A stretch of DNA of 64,000 nucleotides from Desulfomonile tiedjei DSM 6799 (GCF_000266945.1 NC_018025.1:2542001-2606000); one strand, 5' to 3'. Positions 41,517-51,236 are shown, counted from the stretch's first letter. Notes: generated by a model not told the origin, from the sequence alone. Program-made: numbers and translations.

Positions 41517-42035
41517 TCATCGGACAGTCCAACCGTAATTTCCAGGCACATCCGAACAATTGTGCAGGTTACAGTGGACATTCAAATATCTTAGTCTTTG
41601 GTTGATTGCAGTGAGTAGATTAGGCCTGATTCTTTTGAAACTCTTGTGCCCCGTTGGCGGGCGGTCTTCCTCTAGAAGCAGTATCACTTTAATGGGCCGG
41701 ACGGTCTGAGAGTAAAGGTAACTGCAAAATTCAGAAAGTTCCTGGTTTTCGTGCCTGTAAGCACCATATAATACTGCCACAGTATCTCTGACTTTCTTTG
41801 CTATTTCCAATACCAATTCATCGTTTGACATTCGTTGCTTGCTTTGTATGCGGTATCTTCTAAAGTCCTTGGCTTCGATGATGAACAGTCCATGTCCGAT
41901 GGCCAGTACATCGACAGCTTTCACGTCTACAAGTTGGCCGAACCGATTTCGATAAAAAACGCAGTCGTCGTATTTGATAGTCAACCATGAGTCTGGGAAT
42001 TCAAACGTAAAAGTATCAACTCTTTGCGTCGTCAT
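41517..42035 (-). CDS. PD-(D/E)XK-type nuclease-like protein paired with an ATPase
   Basis: 172 residues. The core DVLAIGHGLFIIEAKDF fits the PD-(D/E)XK nuclease fold (D42, E54, K56), as in NERD and restriction-type nucleases. The C-terminus (YLYSQTVRPIKVILLLEED) looks like the remaining strands of the fold. Its ATG overlaps the stop of the upstream ATPase gene by four bases (ATGA), so the two products are made together. Probable role: a nuclease effector in an ATPase-gated defence system. Specificity unknown. Confidence 0.7.
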   Translation of the reverse strand: MTTQRVDTFTFEFPDSWLTIKYDDCVFYRNRFGQLVDVKAVDVLAIGHGLFIIEAKDFRRYRIQSKQRMSNDELVLEIAKKVRDTVAVLYGAYRHENQELSEFCSYLYSQTVRPIKVILLLEEDRPPTGHKSFKRIRPNLLTAINQRLRYLNVHCNLHNCSDVPGNYGWTVR

Positions 42036-43195
42036 TGCATTTCCTCCAGAATGGAGGATTGTTCTCTATCATCCTGGCTCAAGACTTCGTCCAATGCAAC
42101 TATGGTTTGAAGATCTTCGAGAAGTTCGCCTTCTTCCAGTGCTATACCACCTTCCTCTAAGCGCAAGCTGAAAAAGCGAGCAGGAATTTGTTTCTTGGAA
42201 CGCTCCACCAATAATGACAATTCCTTCATGACAAACAGACTATGTGTCGCCAGTATTACTTGAACGCCTTTGTTGGCTAATTCGGTAAGCGTTTTTGCTA
42301 GACTGGTGATTATTTTCGGATTCAAATTAGCTTCGGGTTCATCCCAAAAAAGGATGCCTTTGTTGGTTAATGAGCCATTCGCTGCAAGATATGCCAATGC
42401 AGCGACTTTTCTTAATCCTTCAGCAATCAGAGAAATCTCCATTTTCCCTTGACCACGAAGATGCAAATAAAACCGTCCGGAGTCTACTCTGACGAATCCA
42501 CCCATTATCTCTGTCAAAGGTTTCACAATGTCAGCTATTTCACTAGCGTACTTGCCTCTCAACAAAGGTACACTCAACAATTTACAAAGATCATAATAGG
42601 TTTCATCTATATGTATTTCACGTTGCTCATAAAGACTAGCGAAACCTGGATAAAAGGACATAACCTCTTTAGGAGGAAAAAATATTGGAGCATCGTGCGG
42701 AGCATTAGCTGGTGACCTTAGAAGAACTACGTCCTTCTGGCTGTTCGAAGCAAAAGAGAAATTCAAATCTCCAGGCGGCCCAAAATCAGCGAAGATCTCA
42801 GTCCGAGAACGACCTATACCCCGGCGGCACAAACGACCTAAAGAATCAGGTCTGAATACTCCTACTAATTTTTCGGCAATACGGCGTTGGAACCAAGATT
42901 TACTCGACCCTGCCAGCAAGTGCCCTACTGCTTCATCACTGGTCCTTCTAGACTCATGTAGGACGTATGCGACAACATACGCCAATTTCAAAAGATGACT
43001 TTTTCCCGTAGCGTTCTCGCCAATTATCACGTTCAGTCCGGGAGAGAAATCCATCTTCAGTCGGGAAAATGCAGTGAAATTGAAGAGACTCAATGAACTC
43101 AGGGACACAGTAGTCCTCCAAGGCGAGTGATCAATTACTGGGACTTCAAACCCGGTAACTTTTGCTTGATTAGAGCACATGAAGTTTTTCATCAC
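42032..43195 (-). CDS. AAA-family ATPase (RecF/OLD-like, AAA_15/21 type)
   Basis: 387 residues. N-terminal strand LSLFNFTAFSRLKMDFSPGLN, Walker A GENATGKSH, a long insertion, then EGLRKVAALAYL in the signature position, Walker B ILFWDEPEANLNP and the switch histidine in VILATHSLFVM. This is the SMC-like ATPase type found in OLD, PtuA and similar phage-defence proteins; no TOPRIM nuclease domain follows. The nuclease is instead the overlapping downstream gene. Local sequence is AT-richer than the flanking catabolic genes, which suggests acquisition. Confidence 0.78.
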   Translation of the reverse strand: MMKNFMCSNQAKVTGFEVPVIDHSPWRTTVSLSSLSLFNFTAFSRLKMDFSPGLNVIIGENATGKSHLLKLAYVVAYVLHESRRTSDEAVGHLLAGSSKSWFQRRIAEKLVGVFRPDSLGRLCRRGIGRSRTEIFADFGPPGDLNFSFASNSQKDVVLLRSPANAPHDAPIFFPPKEVMSFYPGFASLYEQREIHIDETYYDLCKLLSVPLLRGKYASEIADIVKPLTEIMGGFVRVDSGRFYLHLRGQGKMEISLIAEGLRKVAALAYLAANGSLTNKGILFWDEPEANLNPKIITSLAKTLTELANKGVQVILATHSLFVMKELSLLVERSKKQIPARFFSLRLEEGGIALEEGELLEDLQTIVALDEVLSQDDREQSSILEEMQ

Positions 43196-43351
43196 AAGCT
43201 CTTTCTCTGAACAGGCCGTAGGTGCTTTTCAATTTTAGTTTCTTTTCATTCTATAATTTCCCACTCGCAACCCATATTTCCGAGGGGTCATCCTAAGGGG
43301 GCAATCTTAAGTGATCACTTAACGGGACTTACGGGTTAGTCTGCCCTTGAC

Positions 43352-43579
43352 TCATGTTGGAGTCTCCTGATTATTGTGTGAGCATGTGGCAGCCTTTACG
43401 CATTGAATATCAAAGCCTTCGGGATATTCAACTACAACTGTGTGAGCAGCGTGGATTGTCGCATGAACAATGAGATCAAAAGGGAGGCGAGCATCCCAGG
43501 CGAATAGAGCGTATCGAGCGAAAGCTCCGTATGAGCAGGCCTGACCCCAGGTTTCCGGGTTTAGCTTAGTTATATCCAA
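43352..43579 (-). CDS. hypothetical protein, probably a gene remnant
   Basis: 75 residues with natural composition (TKLNPETWGQACSYGAFARY, then PFDLIVHATIHAAHTVVV) but no normal start: the called start is TTG with no ribosome site, and the same frame stays open upstream to a stop near 43635. No family recognised. It may be the 3' end of a decayed gene in the defence-like island. Confidence 0.35.
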   Translation of the reverse strand: MDITKLNPETWGQACSYGAFARYALFAWDARLPFDLIVHATIHAAHTVVVEYPEGFDIQCVKAATCSHNNQETPT

Positions 43580-43642
43580 TTCAAGAGCTATTTGTACACG
43601 GTTAGCTGCAATTAGACGGGCTGTTATGCTGGCAGTCAGTCA

Positions 43643-43662
43643 CAACATCGCGTACGATGTTG
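43643..43662. repeat. perfect 8-bp inverted repeat
   Basis: CAACATCG and CGATGTTG flank CGTA, between the membrane-protein gene and the remnant gene. It could be a hairpin terminator-like structure or an operator; no U-run follows on the minus strand. Confidence 0.35.
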
Positions 43663-43709
43663 CATTCAAGACATATCTTTTCGCTGCGCAACCCACAGTG
43701 GATTGGAGG

Positions 43710-44357
43710 CTACGTGCTGAGGACATTCCAGAGGACAGGCACAACGAAGCCAGGCACGACGAAGTAATGAAGTAGAAGCACCGACACAAAGGTTAGAAGC
43801 CACGCTATCCGGAACAGCGTCGTCCGATTAATCACTACAGTAATCATTTTGTCCAGATGGTCTTCAGCAGCTTTGACACCCCTATCCAGGGAGCTGAGAT
43901 TCTGATCTTGATGCGGAGGCTGTAATTCACCCCAGATGAACCAGTTAGCGCCCACGAGACAGAAGAAAGTCGTCGCGAACCAGAGCGGGGCTAGCCAAGC
44001 AAGACCCTCGAGTGATAAGGGTTGGATCTTCTGCTCCCCTATGCGAAGAAGAAGCCCTGCAGCCACCGCAAGAAGCGCCTGAAACTGCAATAAGCTTGCG
44101 AACTTTGCGTCGAGAACCTGAAGATGACCGGCTATGAACTTGATACCACTGACGACCGCATCGGCTTTCGTGCTGGGGCCAAATCGTGTTTTACAGTTTT
44201 CGAGTTGAGTGAAGACCTCTACATGACGTCGCCAACGAGCCTTCCGGTCATCGAGTTCAATGAATGGAAATAGAAGGCGCATGACTGGTTGAAATACGTA
44301 GAGAACCTCACGGATATTCGTTTCTACCAGATATGGGAGCCCGCCAGGACTAAACAT
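43710..44357 (-). CDS. membrane protein with Pycsar-effector-like topology
   Basis: 215 residues from ATG at 44357 (GGAGGG seven bases upstream). An N-terminal soluble part is followed by two close membrane segments (SLLQFQALLAVAAGLLL and APLWFATTFFCLVGANWF), a charged helix of about 35 residues (DRGVKAAEDHLDKMITVVINR) and a final hairpin of membrane segments (IAWLLTFVSVLLLHYFVVPGFVV). The DAKFASLL...RTTLFRIAWLL pattern recalls membrane effectors of cyclic-nucleotide defence systems. No nucleotide cyclase gene is nearby, so the assignment is tentative. Confidence 0.55.
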   Translation of the reverse strand: MFSPGGLPYLVETNIREVLYVFQPVMRLLFPFIELDDRKARWRRHVEVFTQLENCKTRFGPSTKADAVVSGIKFIAGHLQVLDAKFASLLQFQALLAVAAGLLLRIGEQKIQPLSLEGLAWLAPLWFATTFFCLVGANWFIWGELQPPHQDQNLSSLDRGVKAAEDHLDKMITVVINRTTLFRIAWLLTFVSVLLLHYFVVPGFVVPVLWNVLST

Positions 44358-44654
44358 CGTCGAACCCTCCAGGTCAAGTTGCACGCGTATGCAGCGCAAG
44401 CGGCCACTGAAACTCTAGCTGAATTCTCGACTACAATCCACACTCACCGAGCTGGCAACCTCGTTATCCGATCCCGTTTCCGGTCCACGATAATACGAGC
44501 CGGGTTGGAGACTTAGCTGTCCGTCGGAGTCTGACCACGTGCACAGCACGTGGATTGCTACGCCTCACCAAATACGACCCATTTTCTTGGCCCACAAGCG
44601 AGGGGAAAACCGGGAGTAGATTCGAGATTCGACATCGTTTAGGAGACGAATTCA

Positions 44655-46457
44655 TCAGTCCCAAAACAGTGAATCGTTCATCCTTACGGTCAAGCCGTCT
44701 GCTTCGAGAAGGCGTTTCACGAGGCCTTCTGTTTTCGGCAGTTCGTAGTGGAAGAAGTACTTGGACGTGAAGATCTTGCCCTCGTAGAACTGCACATCCT
44801 GCTCCGGGAGAGGACCTTCCAGTTTGATCGTTGCTGCCATCGCCTGTAAGAGCCATTGCCAGCCCACACTGATGATCCCGAATAGCTCCAGATACAGGGT
44901 GGCGTCAGCAAGAAAAACTTCAGTATCTCTCTGCTGACCCATCTGCGCCAGAACCGACGTGACCTCCTGGAGACTATTCAAGGCAGCTTCCAGTCTTTCA
45001 GCGTAGTTGCGGAGGTTCGGATATCCCATAGCCGCTTGCGTTGCTTTTTGCACTTCTGCAACGAACAGACGAAAACCCGCTCCGTTTTTCATGACCACTT
45101 TCCTGCCGAGCAAGTCAAGTCCGTGGATTCCGGTGGTGCCCTCATGTATGGGATGGATGCGAGCATCTCGGAAGAATTGCTCCACAGGGAACTCATCGCA
45201 GTACCCATACCCTCCCAGGCACTGAAGCGCTTGACTCACTGCCAAAATCCCCATTTCAGATGGGTAGGTCTTGGCCACCGGAACGAGAACGTCGAGCAAT
45301 AGAGCATACTTCTCCCGCTCCTCTCCTTGTGTGACCCTGGCCAGGTCCGCATACTTCGAGCACTGAAGGAGGAGCGAAAGGCCGCCGTCGACCACTGAAC
45401 GCTGGAAAAGCAGCATGCGCTTGACGTCAGGGTGTTCGATGATAAGGACGGCCGGTTTAGCAGGGTCTGTTTCCGTAAGCTTTCGTCCCTGCTGTCTCTC
45501 ACGGGTGTATTGAAGCGCGGCATAGTACGCGGCAGAGGCGATTCCTGCTGCCCCCACTCCAACCCCGATGCGGGCCTCGTTCATCATCTGGAACATGTAA
45601 GAGAGGCCTTTGTGAGGCTCGCCCACCAAATATCCTCGGCAGTCGTCGTTTTCTCCCATGCTGAGCTGCGCAATCGGGGCTCCCCGATAACCCAGTTTGT
45701 GATAGAGACCCGCCACGTTGACGTCGTTGGGTGTCAAACCTCCTTGTCCGTCCGGTCGCAGCTTGGGAACCACGAAGAGCGAAATGCCCCTAACGCCGGG
45801 AGGGGCGCCCTGTATTCTGGCAAGCATCAAATGAACAATATTCTCCACTCCATCGTGATCGCTGGCCGATATGAAGATCTTTTGCCCGCGAATCCTGTAA
45901 TATCCCGCGTCCGTAGGTTCCGCCTGAGTGGTGATCTCAGCCAATGAACTGCCTGCCTGCGGTTCGGTCAGCGCCATTGTTCCTTGCCACTGGCCGGCAA
46001 ACATTTTGGGCACAAATGTCTCAATGAGTTCGGGGTTGCCGAAGGCTTCTATGAGATGCGCTGCTCCCGTGGTGAGCATCGGGTAGACGCTCGCGGAGTA
46101 ATTGGCTGCACTAAAAATAAAGAGACAGGAATTGGTTACTATCGTGGGAAGTTGTTGTCCTCCCAGTTCGAATGGCGCATTGGCCGCAATCCAGCCTCCT
46201 TCACCGCACTCCCTCATATATGTTTTCACAATGGGGTGAACTTTGACTTGTCCATTCACCATCGCAGGTGGAATCCGATCCATTTCTTCTAGATGTGGCA
46301 GGAGCATGTCTCGTCCCATTTTCAGGGCGGTCTCCAAGACCATGTCGAACGTCTCCCTGTTGTGCTCCTGGAAATACTCATATTGCGTGAGCGATTCAGT
46401 GTCCAGGACCTCGTATAGGAGGAACCTGAGATTTCGCTCACTGACAAATTTCCTCAT
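44655..46457 (-). CDS. acyl-CoA dehydrogenase, long DmdC-like subfamily (second copy)
   Basis: 600 residues with the same architecture as the enzyme at 34805-36637 and clear similarity: MALTEPQAGSSLAEI, GQKIFISASDHDGVENIVHLMLAR, KLGYRGAPIAQLSMGENDDCRGYL, MMNEARIGVGVGAA and CLGGYGYCDEFPVEQ. AGGTG precedes the ATG. It follows the Liv-type binding protein by about 140 bases on the same strand and is probably the last gene of that transport/catabolic operon. The substrate acyl-CoA is not determinable. The stretch 44358-44654 after it shows no gene. Confidence 0.9.
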   Translation of the reverse strand: MRKFVSERNLRFLLYEVLDTESLTQYEYFQEHNRETFDMVLETALKMGRDMLLPHLEEMDRIPPAMVNGQVKVHPIVKTYMRECGEGGWIAANAPFELGGQQLPTIVTNSCLFIFSAANYSASVYPMLTTGAAHLIEAFGNPELIETFVPKMFAGQWQGTMALTEPQAGSSLAEITTQAEPTDAGYYRIRGQKIFISASDHDGVENIVHLMLARIQGAPPGVRGISLFVVPKLRPDGQGGLTPNDVNVAGLYHKLGYRGAPIAQLSMGENDDCRGYLVGEPHKGLSYMFQMMNEARIGVGVGAAGIASAAYYAALQYTRERQQGRKLTETDPAKPAVLIIEHPDVKRMLLFQRSVVDGGLSLLLQCSKYADLARVTQGEEREKYALLLDVLVPVAKTYPSEMGILAVSQALQCLGGYGYCDEFPVEQFFRDARIHPIHEGTTGIHGLDLLGRKVVMKNGAGFRLFVAEVQKATQAAMGYPNLRNYAERLEAALNSLQEVTSVLAQMGQQRDTEVFLADATLYLELFGIISVGWQWLLQAMAATIKLEGPLPEQDVQFYEGKIFTSKYFFHYELPKTEGLVKRLLEADGLTVRMNDSLFWD

Positions 46458-46594
46458 CGTTTCACCTCATGTGCAATTGCCTGATGCATTTCCCGCAAGG
46501 AAGATCGGGGAGGGGGCTATTGAAGAAAAGTCTCTCCCCGACCGATTTTCGGCAACTTCCAGCGACTGTGCAGTCGCCTCTTCGGAACTGCCGA

Positions 46595-47812
46595 TTACTT
46601 CTTCATCCATGGCGGCAACATGTATTCCCCAGTGGCCACGTTGGCAGGCCACACTACTTGACGGCTGCCGTCTTCCCTCCACTGTACCATGGGCAGTTCT
46701 CGGTACCCGGGGCCGTACTTGGCGTTGTGAAGGTCATCGAAGACCCATCTTCCCACGACGCCGACCTGATCGGTTTTTTCCAATACGGGGACAAGCTTGG
46801 CCGAGTCGCTAGTCTTGGCCTTCTCCACGGCATTCTTGTATATGTACAGAGCGTCGTAGGTATAACCGGAAGTATAACCGGGTGCCTCATTGAAGAGCTG
46901 CTTATATTTGTCAAAAAATTCGACAGATTTTGGGGTCAGCGGGACTCTAAAGGAGCCCATTGCCACCAGTGTCTCTCCAACAGCCTTTCCTCCGCTGTCT
47001 TTCCAGTAGCGGTCCGATGCACCGGTGCCTGAGACACCCCCGATCATGGGACCCTTAAGGTCGTACCACTGCTTTATGTACAGCGCACCATCCACATGGG
47101 CCGAGATCTCATAGATGTAGTCCGCTTTGGCATTCATGATCTTGGTGAAGACAGGGGTGAAATCCTTTGTCTCACCATCGAAGAATTCAGAGTAAACGGT
47201 TTCGACACCCTTTTGCTTAAAGAACTCCTCGGCAGCTTTGACCATGTCTCGAGTCCAGAGGGCATTTTCAGCCATAATTGCCATCTTCTTGGCCCCCATC
47301 TTCTGGATAGGCAGTTCCCACATGAATTGTTGGAGAGCGTCTATCAAGTCTCCCGACTGATGCATGACTCTGAACCAGTACTTGTATTTCTCCTTATCTG
47401 ACTTGTACTGATCGGCCAGGGCTTCGGAAGCCGCCCCGGTAGAGATGAACAAAACCTTGTAGCGCCCCATCTGGTCCATGACTGATTTTGCCACTCCGGA
47501 TGAACACGTTCCGAACACCACCTGGCATTTGTCCTCGATCACCAGCTTCTTGTAGGCCGTGGCGCCGACCTGCGGCTTGTACTCCGTATTGGCAGTGATC
47601 AACTCAACTTTCTTCCCCATGATGCCGCCACTGGCATTGATTTCATCGACGGCCATCTTGGCTCCATTCAGAAGACTTTCCCCGGAGGGGGTCTTGAACG
47701 GTGCAATAACCCCGATCTTGATCGTCTCCGCAGCCGCGGCGATGCCGACAGACAGCAATACCAGCAAGCTCAATACCGAGAGCGCAAAGCCCCACCACAT
47801 CCTTCCTCTCAT
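46595..47812 (-). CDS. livK: branched-chain-type ABC transporter substrate-binding protein
   Basis: 405 residues with a signal peptide (GFALSVLSLLVLLSVGIAAAAE) and a type 1 periplasmic fold: IKIGVIAPFKTPSGES, GAKMAVDEINASGGIMGKKVELI, VVFGTCSSGVAKSV. GTAGGAGGAG precedes the ATG. It belongs with livF, livG, livM and livH just upstream. Members of this family also bind aromatic or fatty acids and amides, so the ligand here may be the carboxylate handled by the surrounding CoA enzymes and not leucine. Confidence 0.88.
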   Translation of the reverse strand: MRGRMWWGFALSVLSLLVLLSVGIAAAAETIKIGVIAPFKTPSGESLLNGAKMAVDEINASGGIMGKKVELITANTEYKPQVGATAYKKLVIEDKCQVVFGTCSSGVAKSVMDQMGRYKVLFISTGAASEALADQYKSDKEKYKYWFRVMHQSGDLIDALQQFMWELPIQKMGAKKMAIMAENALWTRDMVKAAEEFFKQKGVETVYSEFFDGETKDFTPVFTKIMNAKADYIYEISAHVDGALYIKQWYDLKGPMIGGVSGTGASDRYWKDSGGKAVGETLVAMGSFRVPLTPKSVEFFDKYKQLFNEAPGYTSGYTYDALYIYKNAVEKAKTSDSAKLVPVLEKTDQVGVVGRWVFDDLHNAKYGPGYRELPMVQWREDGSRQVVWPANVATGEYMLPPWMKK

Positions 47813-47948
47813 CTTCTCCTCCTACTCTGGTGAATGGTTGGTTGAAAGCGATGTCCCTAATGGGACTCCGCAGCGGTTTATGAATGCTTGCACGGCCAGA
47901 CATAGCCTGCCGCACGGCTTCATCACGGAGTCAAGATCCGGGAGCGAT

Positions 47949-48659
47949 TTAATCCATGCCAAGATAAGCCTGGAGAATGGATTTCTTGGTGGAAAGCCCG
48001 ATGCTCAGGCCTTCATCCACGATTCGGCCTTCTTCGAGGACGTAAGCAAATCTACTGAACTCAAGTGCCAACGATGCATTTTGCTCAACCAGCAGGATAG
48101 TTACTCCTTCGGCATTCAGGCGTTTGATGACCTCGAAGATGGCATTTACCACGAGCGGTGCCAGCCCGAATGAAGGTTCGTCCAGGGTCAACAGCCGGGG
48201 ATGCCCCATGATCGCCCTGCCGATAGCAACCATTTGCTGTTCGCCTCCGGAAAGGGTTGCAGCCCACTGGTTCTTCCTGTTGGCCAGAGTAGGAAGATAG
48301 TCGTAGACTCTTTCCAGGTCTTGTCTGACCCCATCCGTGTCGCGTCTGAGAAACGCTCCCATCATCAGATTCTGGAGCACGGTCATCTCCGGGAACAGCA
48401 GCCTACCTTCGGGGCAGTGAACGATCCCCTGTCTGACGCAATCTCTCGGTCTTGAACGGACCATGTCCTGTCCGCCGAAAAGGATGCTCCCCTGAACGGC
48501 GATCAGCCTTGAAATGGAGCGAAGTAGTGTGGTTTTTCCAGCTCCATTGCTGCCTATCACTGCGACGAAGTCACCCTCGTCCACACGGAGATCGAGTCCA
48601 TGGAGAACCTCGGTACCATGATAGAAGGCCTTGAGATCTCGTATTTCAAGCCAGGCCAA
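47949..48659 (-). CDS. livF: branched-chain-type ABC transporter ATPase LivF
   Basis: 236 residues, LivF length. Walker A GSNGAGKTTLL, signature LSGGEQQMVAIGRA, Walker B LLTLDEPSFGLAP and the switch VEQNASLALEF typical of LivF. TTG start with AAAAGGAG six bases upstream, overlapping the livG end by 14 bases. It works with LivG on the cytoplasmic face of LivH/LivM. Confidence 0.9.
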   Translation of the reverse strand: MAWLEIRDLKAFYHGTEVLHGLDLRVDEGDFVAVIGSNGAGKTTLLRSISRLIAVQGSILFGGQDMVRSRPRDCVRQGIVHCPEGRLLFPEMTVLQNLMMGAFLRRDTDGVRQDLERVYDYLPTLANRKNQWAATLSGGEQQMVAIGRAIMGHPRLLTLDEPSFGLAPLVVNAIFEVIKRLNAEGVTILLVEQNASLALEFSRFAYVLEEGRIVDEGLSIGLSTKKSILQAYLGMD

Positions 48660-49398
48660 GATCGACTCCTTTTCTTCCCAGATAGGCCTCGATAACCTGC
48701 GGTTCCTTTACCACCTCAGCGGGAGTTCCCTGGGCTATCTTTCGACCGAAGTTGACCACCACGACTTTGTGCACCATCTTCATCAGTTCACGTAATCGAT
48801 GCTCTATAATCAGCACAGTAAGACCGTCACTGTTGAGAGCCTGCACTGTGGCCGATATTCTGGCGATTTCTCTGTGCGACAAACCGGAAAACGGCTCATC
48901 CAGCAGGAGGATTAAAGGATTGGTCACCATTGCTCGAGCAATATCCAGCAGGCGCAATTCACCCTGATTGAGATTATCTACCCAGTCGTCGAGCCGATCC
49001 GTCAGGCCAAGTGATTCCGCTGTGCGGGCGATGCGGGATTCTACGTCGTCAGAAACTTCCGGAGAGGATCTTGAACGTCGGCAATACGATGGTACATAGA
49101 GAGCCTCGATCACCCTCATTCCGAAGAAAGGGCGTACCAGTTGCCAGGTTCGTGAAAGGCCGTGATTCACAATTTCGTGAGGTTTCTTGCCCCTCAGCGG
49201 CGTGCCGGACAATGTTATAGACCCGGCATCAACGGCGGTAAATCCTGTGATGCAGTTGAACGCTGTCGTCTTTCCGGCGCCGTTCGGCCCGATTATGCCT
49301 GCAATTTCACCCTGCTCCACCGAGAAACTGAGATCGGAGAGAGCCATGAGACCGCGGAAACGTTTGACGAGGCCGTTGACTTCAAGCAGACTCATCAC
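48646..49398 (-). CDS. livG: branched-chain-type ABC transporter ATPase LivG
   Basis: 250 residues. Walker A GPNGAGKTTAFNCITGF, LSGTPLRGKKPHEI, the degenerate signature LNQGELRLLDIARA and Walker B LLLLDEPFSGLS. The start is GTG at 49398, overlapping the livM stop by four bases; the next codon, ATG at 49395, is equally placed relative to AGGAG. Partner of LivF. Confidence 0.9.
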   Translation of the reverse strand: MMSLLEVNGLVKRFRGLMALSDLSFSVEQGEIAGIIGPNGAGKTTAFNCITGFTAVDAGSITLSGTPLRGKKPHEIVNHGLSRTWQLVRPFFGMRVIEALYVPSYCRRSRSSPEVSDDVESRIARTAESLGLTDRLDDWVDNLNQGELRLLDIARAMVTNPLILLLDEPFSGLSHREIARISATVQALNSDGLTVLIIEHRLRELMKMVHKVVVVNFGRKIAQGTPAEVVKEPQVIEAYLGRKGVDLGLA

Positions 49399-50369
49399 AT
49401 CTTCTCCTGCCCGTGAAAGAGGAAAGAAAGCATCTTGGATCTCTTGACGAAGCGCAGGTTGACAAGACCTTCGGGGGCCAAATATATTAAGAGGATTAGC
49501 AATCCGCTATATATAACTATCCGATACTGCTCTATAACTCTCAAATAGTCGTTGACGAGAGACAGGGCGATGGCCCCGATAAGCGGCCCTACAATGGTCC
49601 CCATCCCACCGATCATCGCCAGCAGGACCACAAGGATGGAGATGTGTCCGGAAAGCATCGTAGGCCCGACCTGCATTTGGGAGTGAGCGAAGACAGCTCC
49701 TCCAATTCCCCCGAGAAAACCGCTCAGTGCGAACGCTTCTATCTTGTAATAGGCAGTGTTGATTCCGGAGGACTGAGTGGCGTCCTCGTCGGCACGAATA
49801 GCCTTAAGTATGCTCCCATGCTTCGATTTGGCGTAAGCCCGGAGCAGCAGATACACAGCCGTAGTAATTACCCACACAACCAGGAAGTCATGGCGAGGGT
49901 CGGAGGTCAGTCCGGTCAACCCGGAAATCCCTTCTTCTCCTCCTGTATAGGAATAGAGGAGAAAGGCCAGCTTGAAGAGAATCGATGCAAAGGCAAGCGT
50001 AACCATCGCAAAGTACGGCCCTTTGAGACGGAGAGTCAGATAACCGACAATTATTCCCGCAATCCCGGCGGTTAGAGCGCCCAGAGGGATAGTTAGAGCA
50101 GGAGACAAGCCAAGACGAAGATTGGCGATGCCCGAAATGTATCCTGCTCCGCCTACAAAGAAAGCAAACCCGAAATTCACATCATGCGTGTAACCGGTAA
50201 GTATGTCCCAGCTCATCGCGAACACGGCATAAATTGCAGCCAGAGTCATAATTTCAATGTAGAATATCTGATCCGACAGCACGCCGAAGATGAAACCCGC
50301 CGCCAACACAATCAGTCCTGCGGGGGCCTCGTTGCGAAACCAGGAGAGAAACCAGGATTTAGCTTTCAT
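49395..50369 (-). CDS. livM: branched-chain-type ABC transporter permease LivM
   Basis: 324 residues, about 9 membrane segments. Family features: NFGFAFFVGGAGYISGI, GYLTLRLKGPYFAMVTLAFA, the EDATQSSGINTAYYKIEAFALSG region, and GGMGTIVGPLIGAI near the end. It begins three bases after the livH stop. Forms the channel with LivH. Confidence 0.9.
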   Translation of the reverse strand: MKAKSWFLSWFRNEAPAGLIVLAAGFIFGVLSDQIFYIEIMTLAAIYAVFAMSWDILTGYTHDVNFGFAFFVGGAGYISGIANLRLGLSPALTIPLGALTAGIAGIIVGYLTLRLKGPYFAMVTLAFASILFKLAFLLYSYTGGEEGISGLTGLTSDPRHDFLVVWVITTAVYLLLRAYAKSKHGSILKAIRADEDATQSSGINTAYYKIEAFALSGFLGGIGGAVFAHSQMQVGPTMLSGHISILVVLLAMIGGMGTIVGPLIGAIALSLVNDYLRVIEQYRIVIYSGLLILLIYLAPEGLVNLRFVKRSKMLSFLFHGQEKM

Positions 50370-50372
50370 CGA

Positions 50373-51236
50373 TCATCTCATTTTCTGTCCCAGGATTCCG
50401 GACGGCTTTACAATGAGAACCAGGGCAATGACTACAAGTGCGAGCATTTCGCTCAGGTGCTCGCCTATTAAGAAAGAAGTGAAGACTTCCGCATATCCCA
50501 TGAGAAAAGAGGCTATGACTGCACCGACGAGGGAACCCATGCCGCCGAGGATAGCAATGGCAAAGGCCTTAATCAGCGGGAAAAGCCACATGTCAGGGAC
50601 TACCGAAGATACCGGCGCAATCAGGATGCCCGCACAGGCGGCCATGACTGCGCTCAACGAATAGGTCATGAGCAGAGCGCGATCCGCGTCTACTCCGGCG
50701 AGGATTGCTGCGAGCCTTTGTTGAGCTACTGCATCTATTCCCTGTCCCATCCTGGTCTTTTTCAAGAAGAGCCAGAGTCCAGGCAAGATGCAGAGAACCA
50801 CCGGGATCAGGACAAGTTGTTGATTGACTACTTTGACACTCCCGATACGGGTATTGCCTTCTACGAGGCTGGGAATCGATGCTCCGGAGACCCCGAAAAG
50901 AAGTGACATGATCTCGCTTGCAAAAAGGGCCAGGGCCAGGGTCATGACCATGACATACGTCACGGACTGAATATTGGGCCTGAGCAGGACCTGGTAGACC
51001 AGAGCGGCGATCAACCCGACTGAAAGCAAGGATAGAGCTGCAGATAGTAGCAACCCGCCCGTGCTCGCACTTTGAAAGACCAGAGAACAGAAGATAAACG
51101 TCAGATACGCTCCCAACATGTAATAGGTGCCGTGAGCAAGGTTGAGGATGCCCCCCACGCTGAATACAAGCACAAAGCCCACCGCGATGAGGGAGTACAA
51201 AGCCCCGCGCACGAGTCCCAGTATCAAGATTTCCAT
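50373..51236 (-). CDS. livH: branched-chain-type ABC transporter permease LivH
   Basis: 287 residues, about 8 membrane segments. LivH landmarks: LVRGALYSLIAVGFVLVFSVGGILNLAHG at the N-terminus, RRxx-type loop AVAQQRLAAILAGVDADRALLMTY, and AIAILGGMGSLVGAVIASF. AAGGCG precedes the ATG. First of the transporter genes after the SDR gene, 30 bases downstream of it. Confidence 0.9.
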   Translation of the reverse strand: MEILILGLVRGALYSLIAVGFVLVFSVGGILNLAHGTYYMLGAYLTFIFCSLVFQSASTGGLLLSAALSLLSVGLIAALVYQVLLRPNIQSVTYVMVMTLALALFASEIMSLLFGVSGASIPSLVEGNTRIGSVKVVNQQLVLIPVVLCILPGLWLFLKKTRMGQGIDAVAQQRLAAILAGVDADRALLMTYSLSAVMAACAGILIAPVSSVVPDMWLFPLIKAFAIAILGGMGSLVGAVIASFLMGYAEVFTSFLIGEHLSEMLALVVIALVLIVKPSGILGQKMR

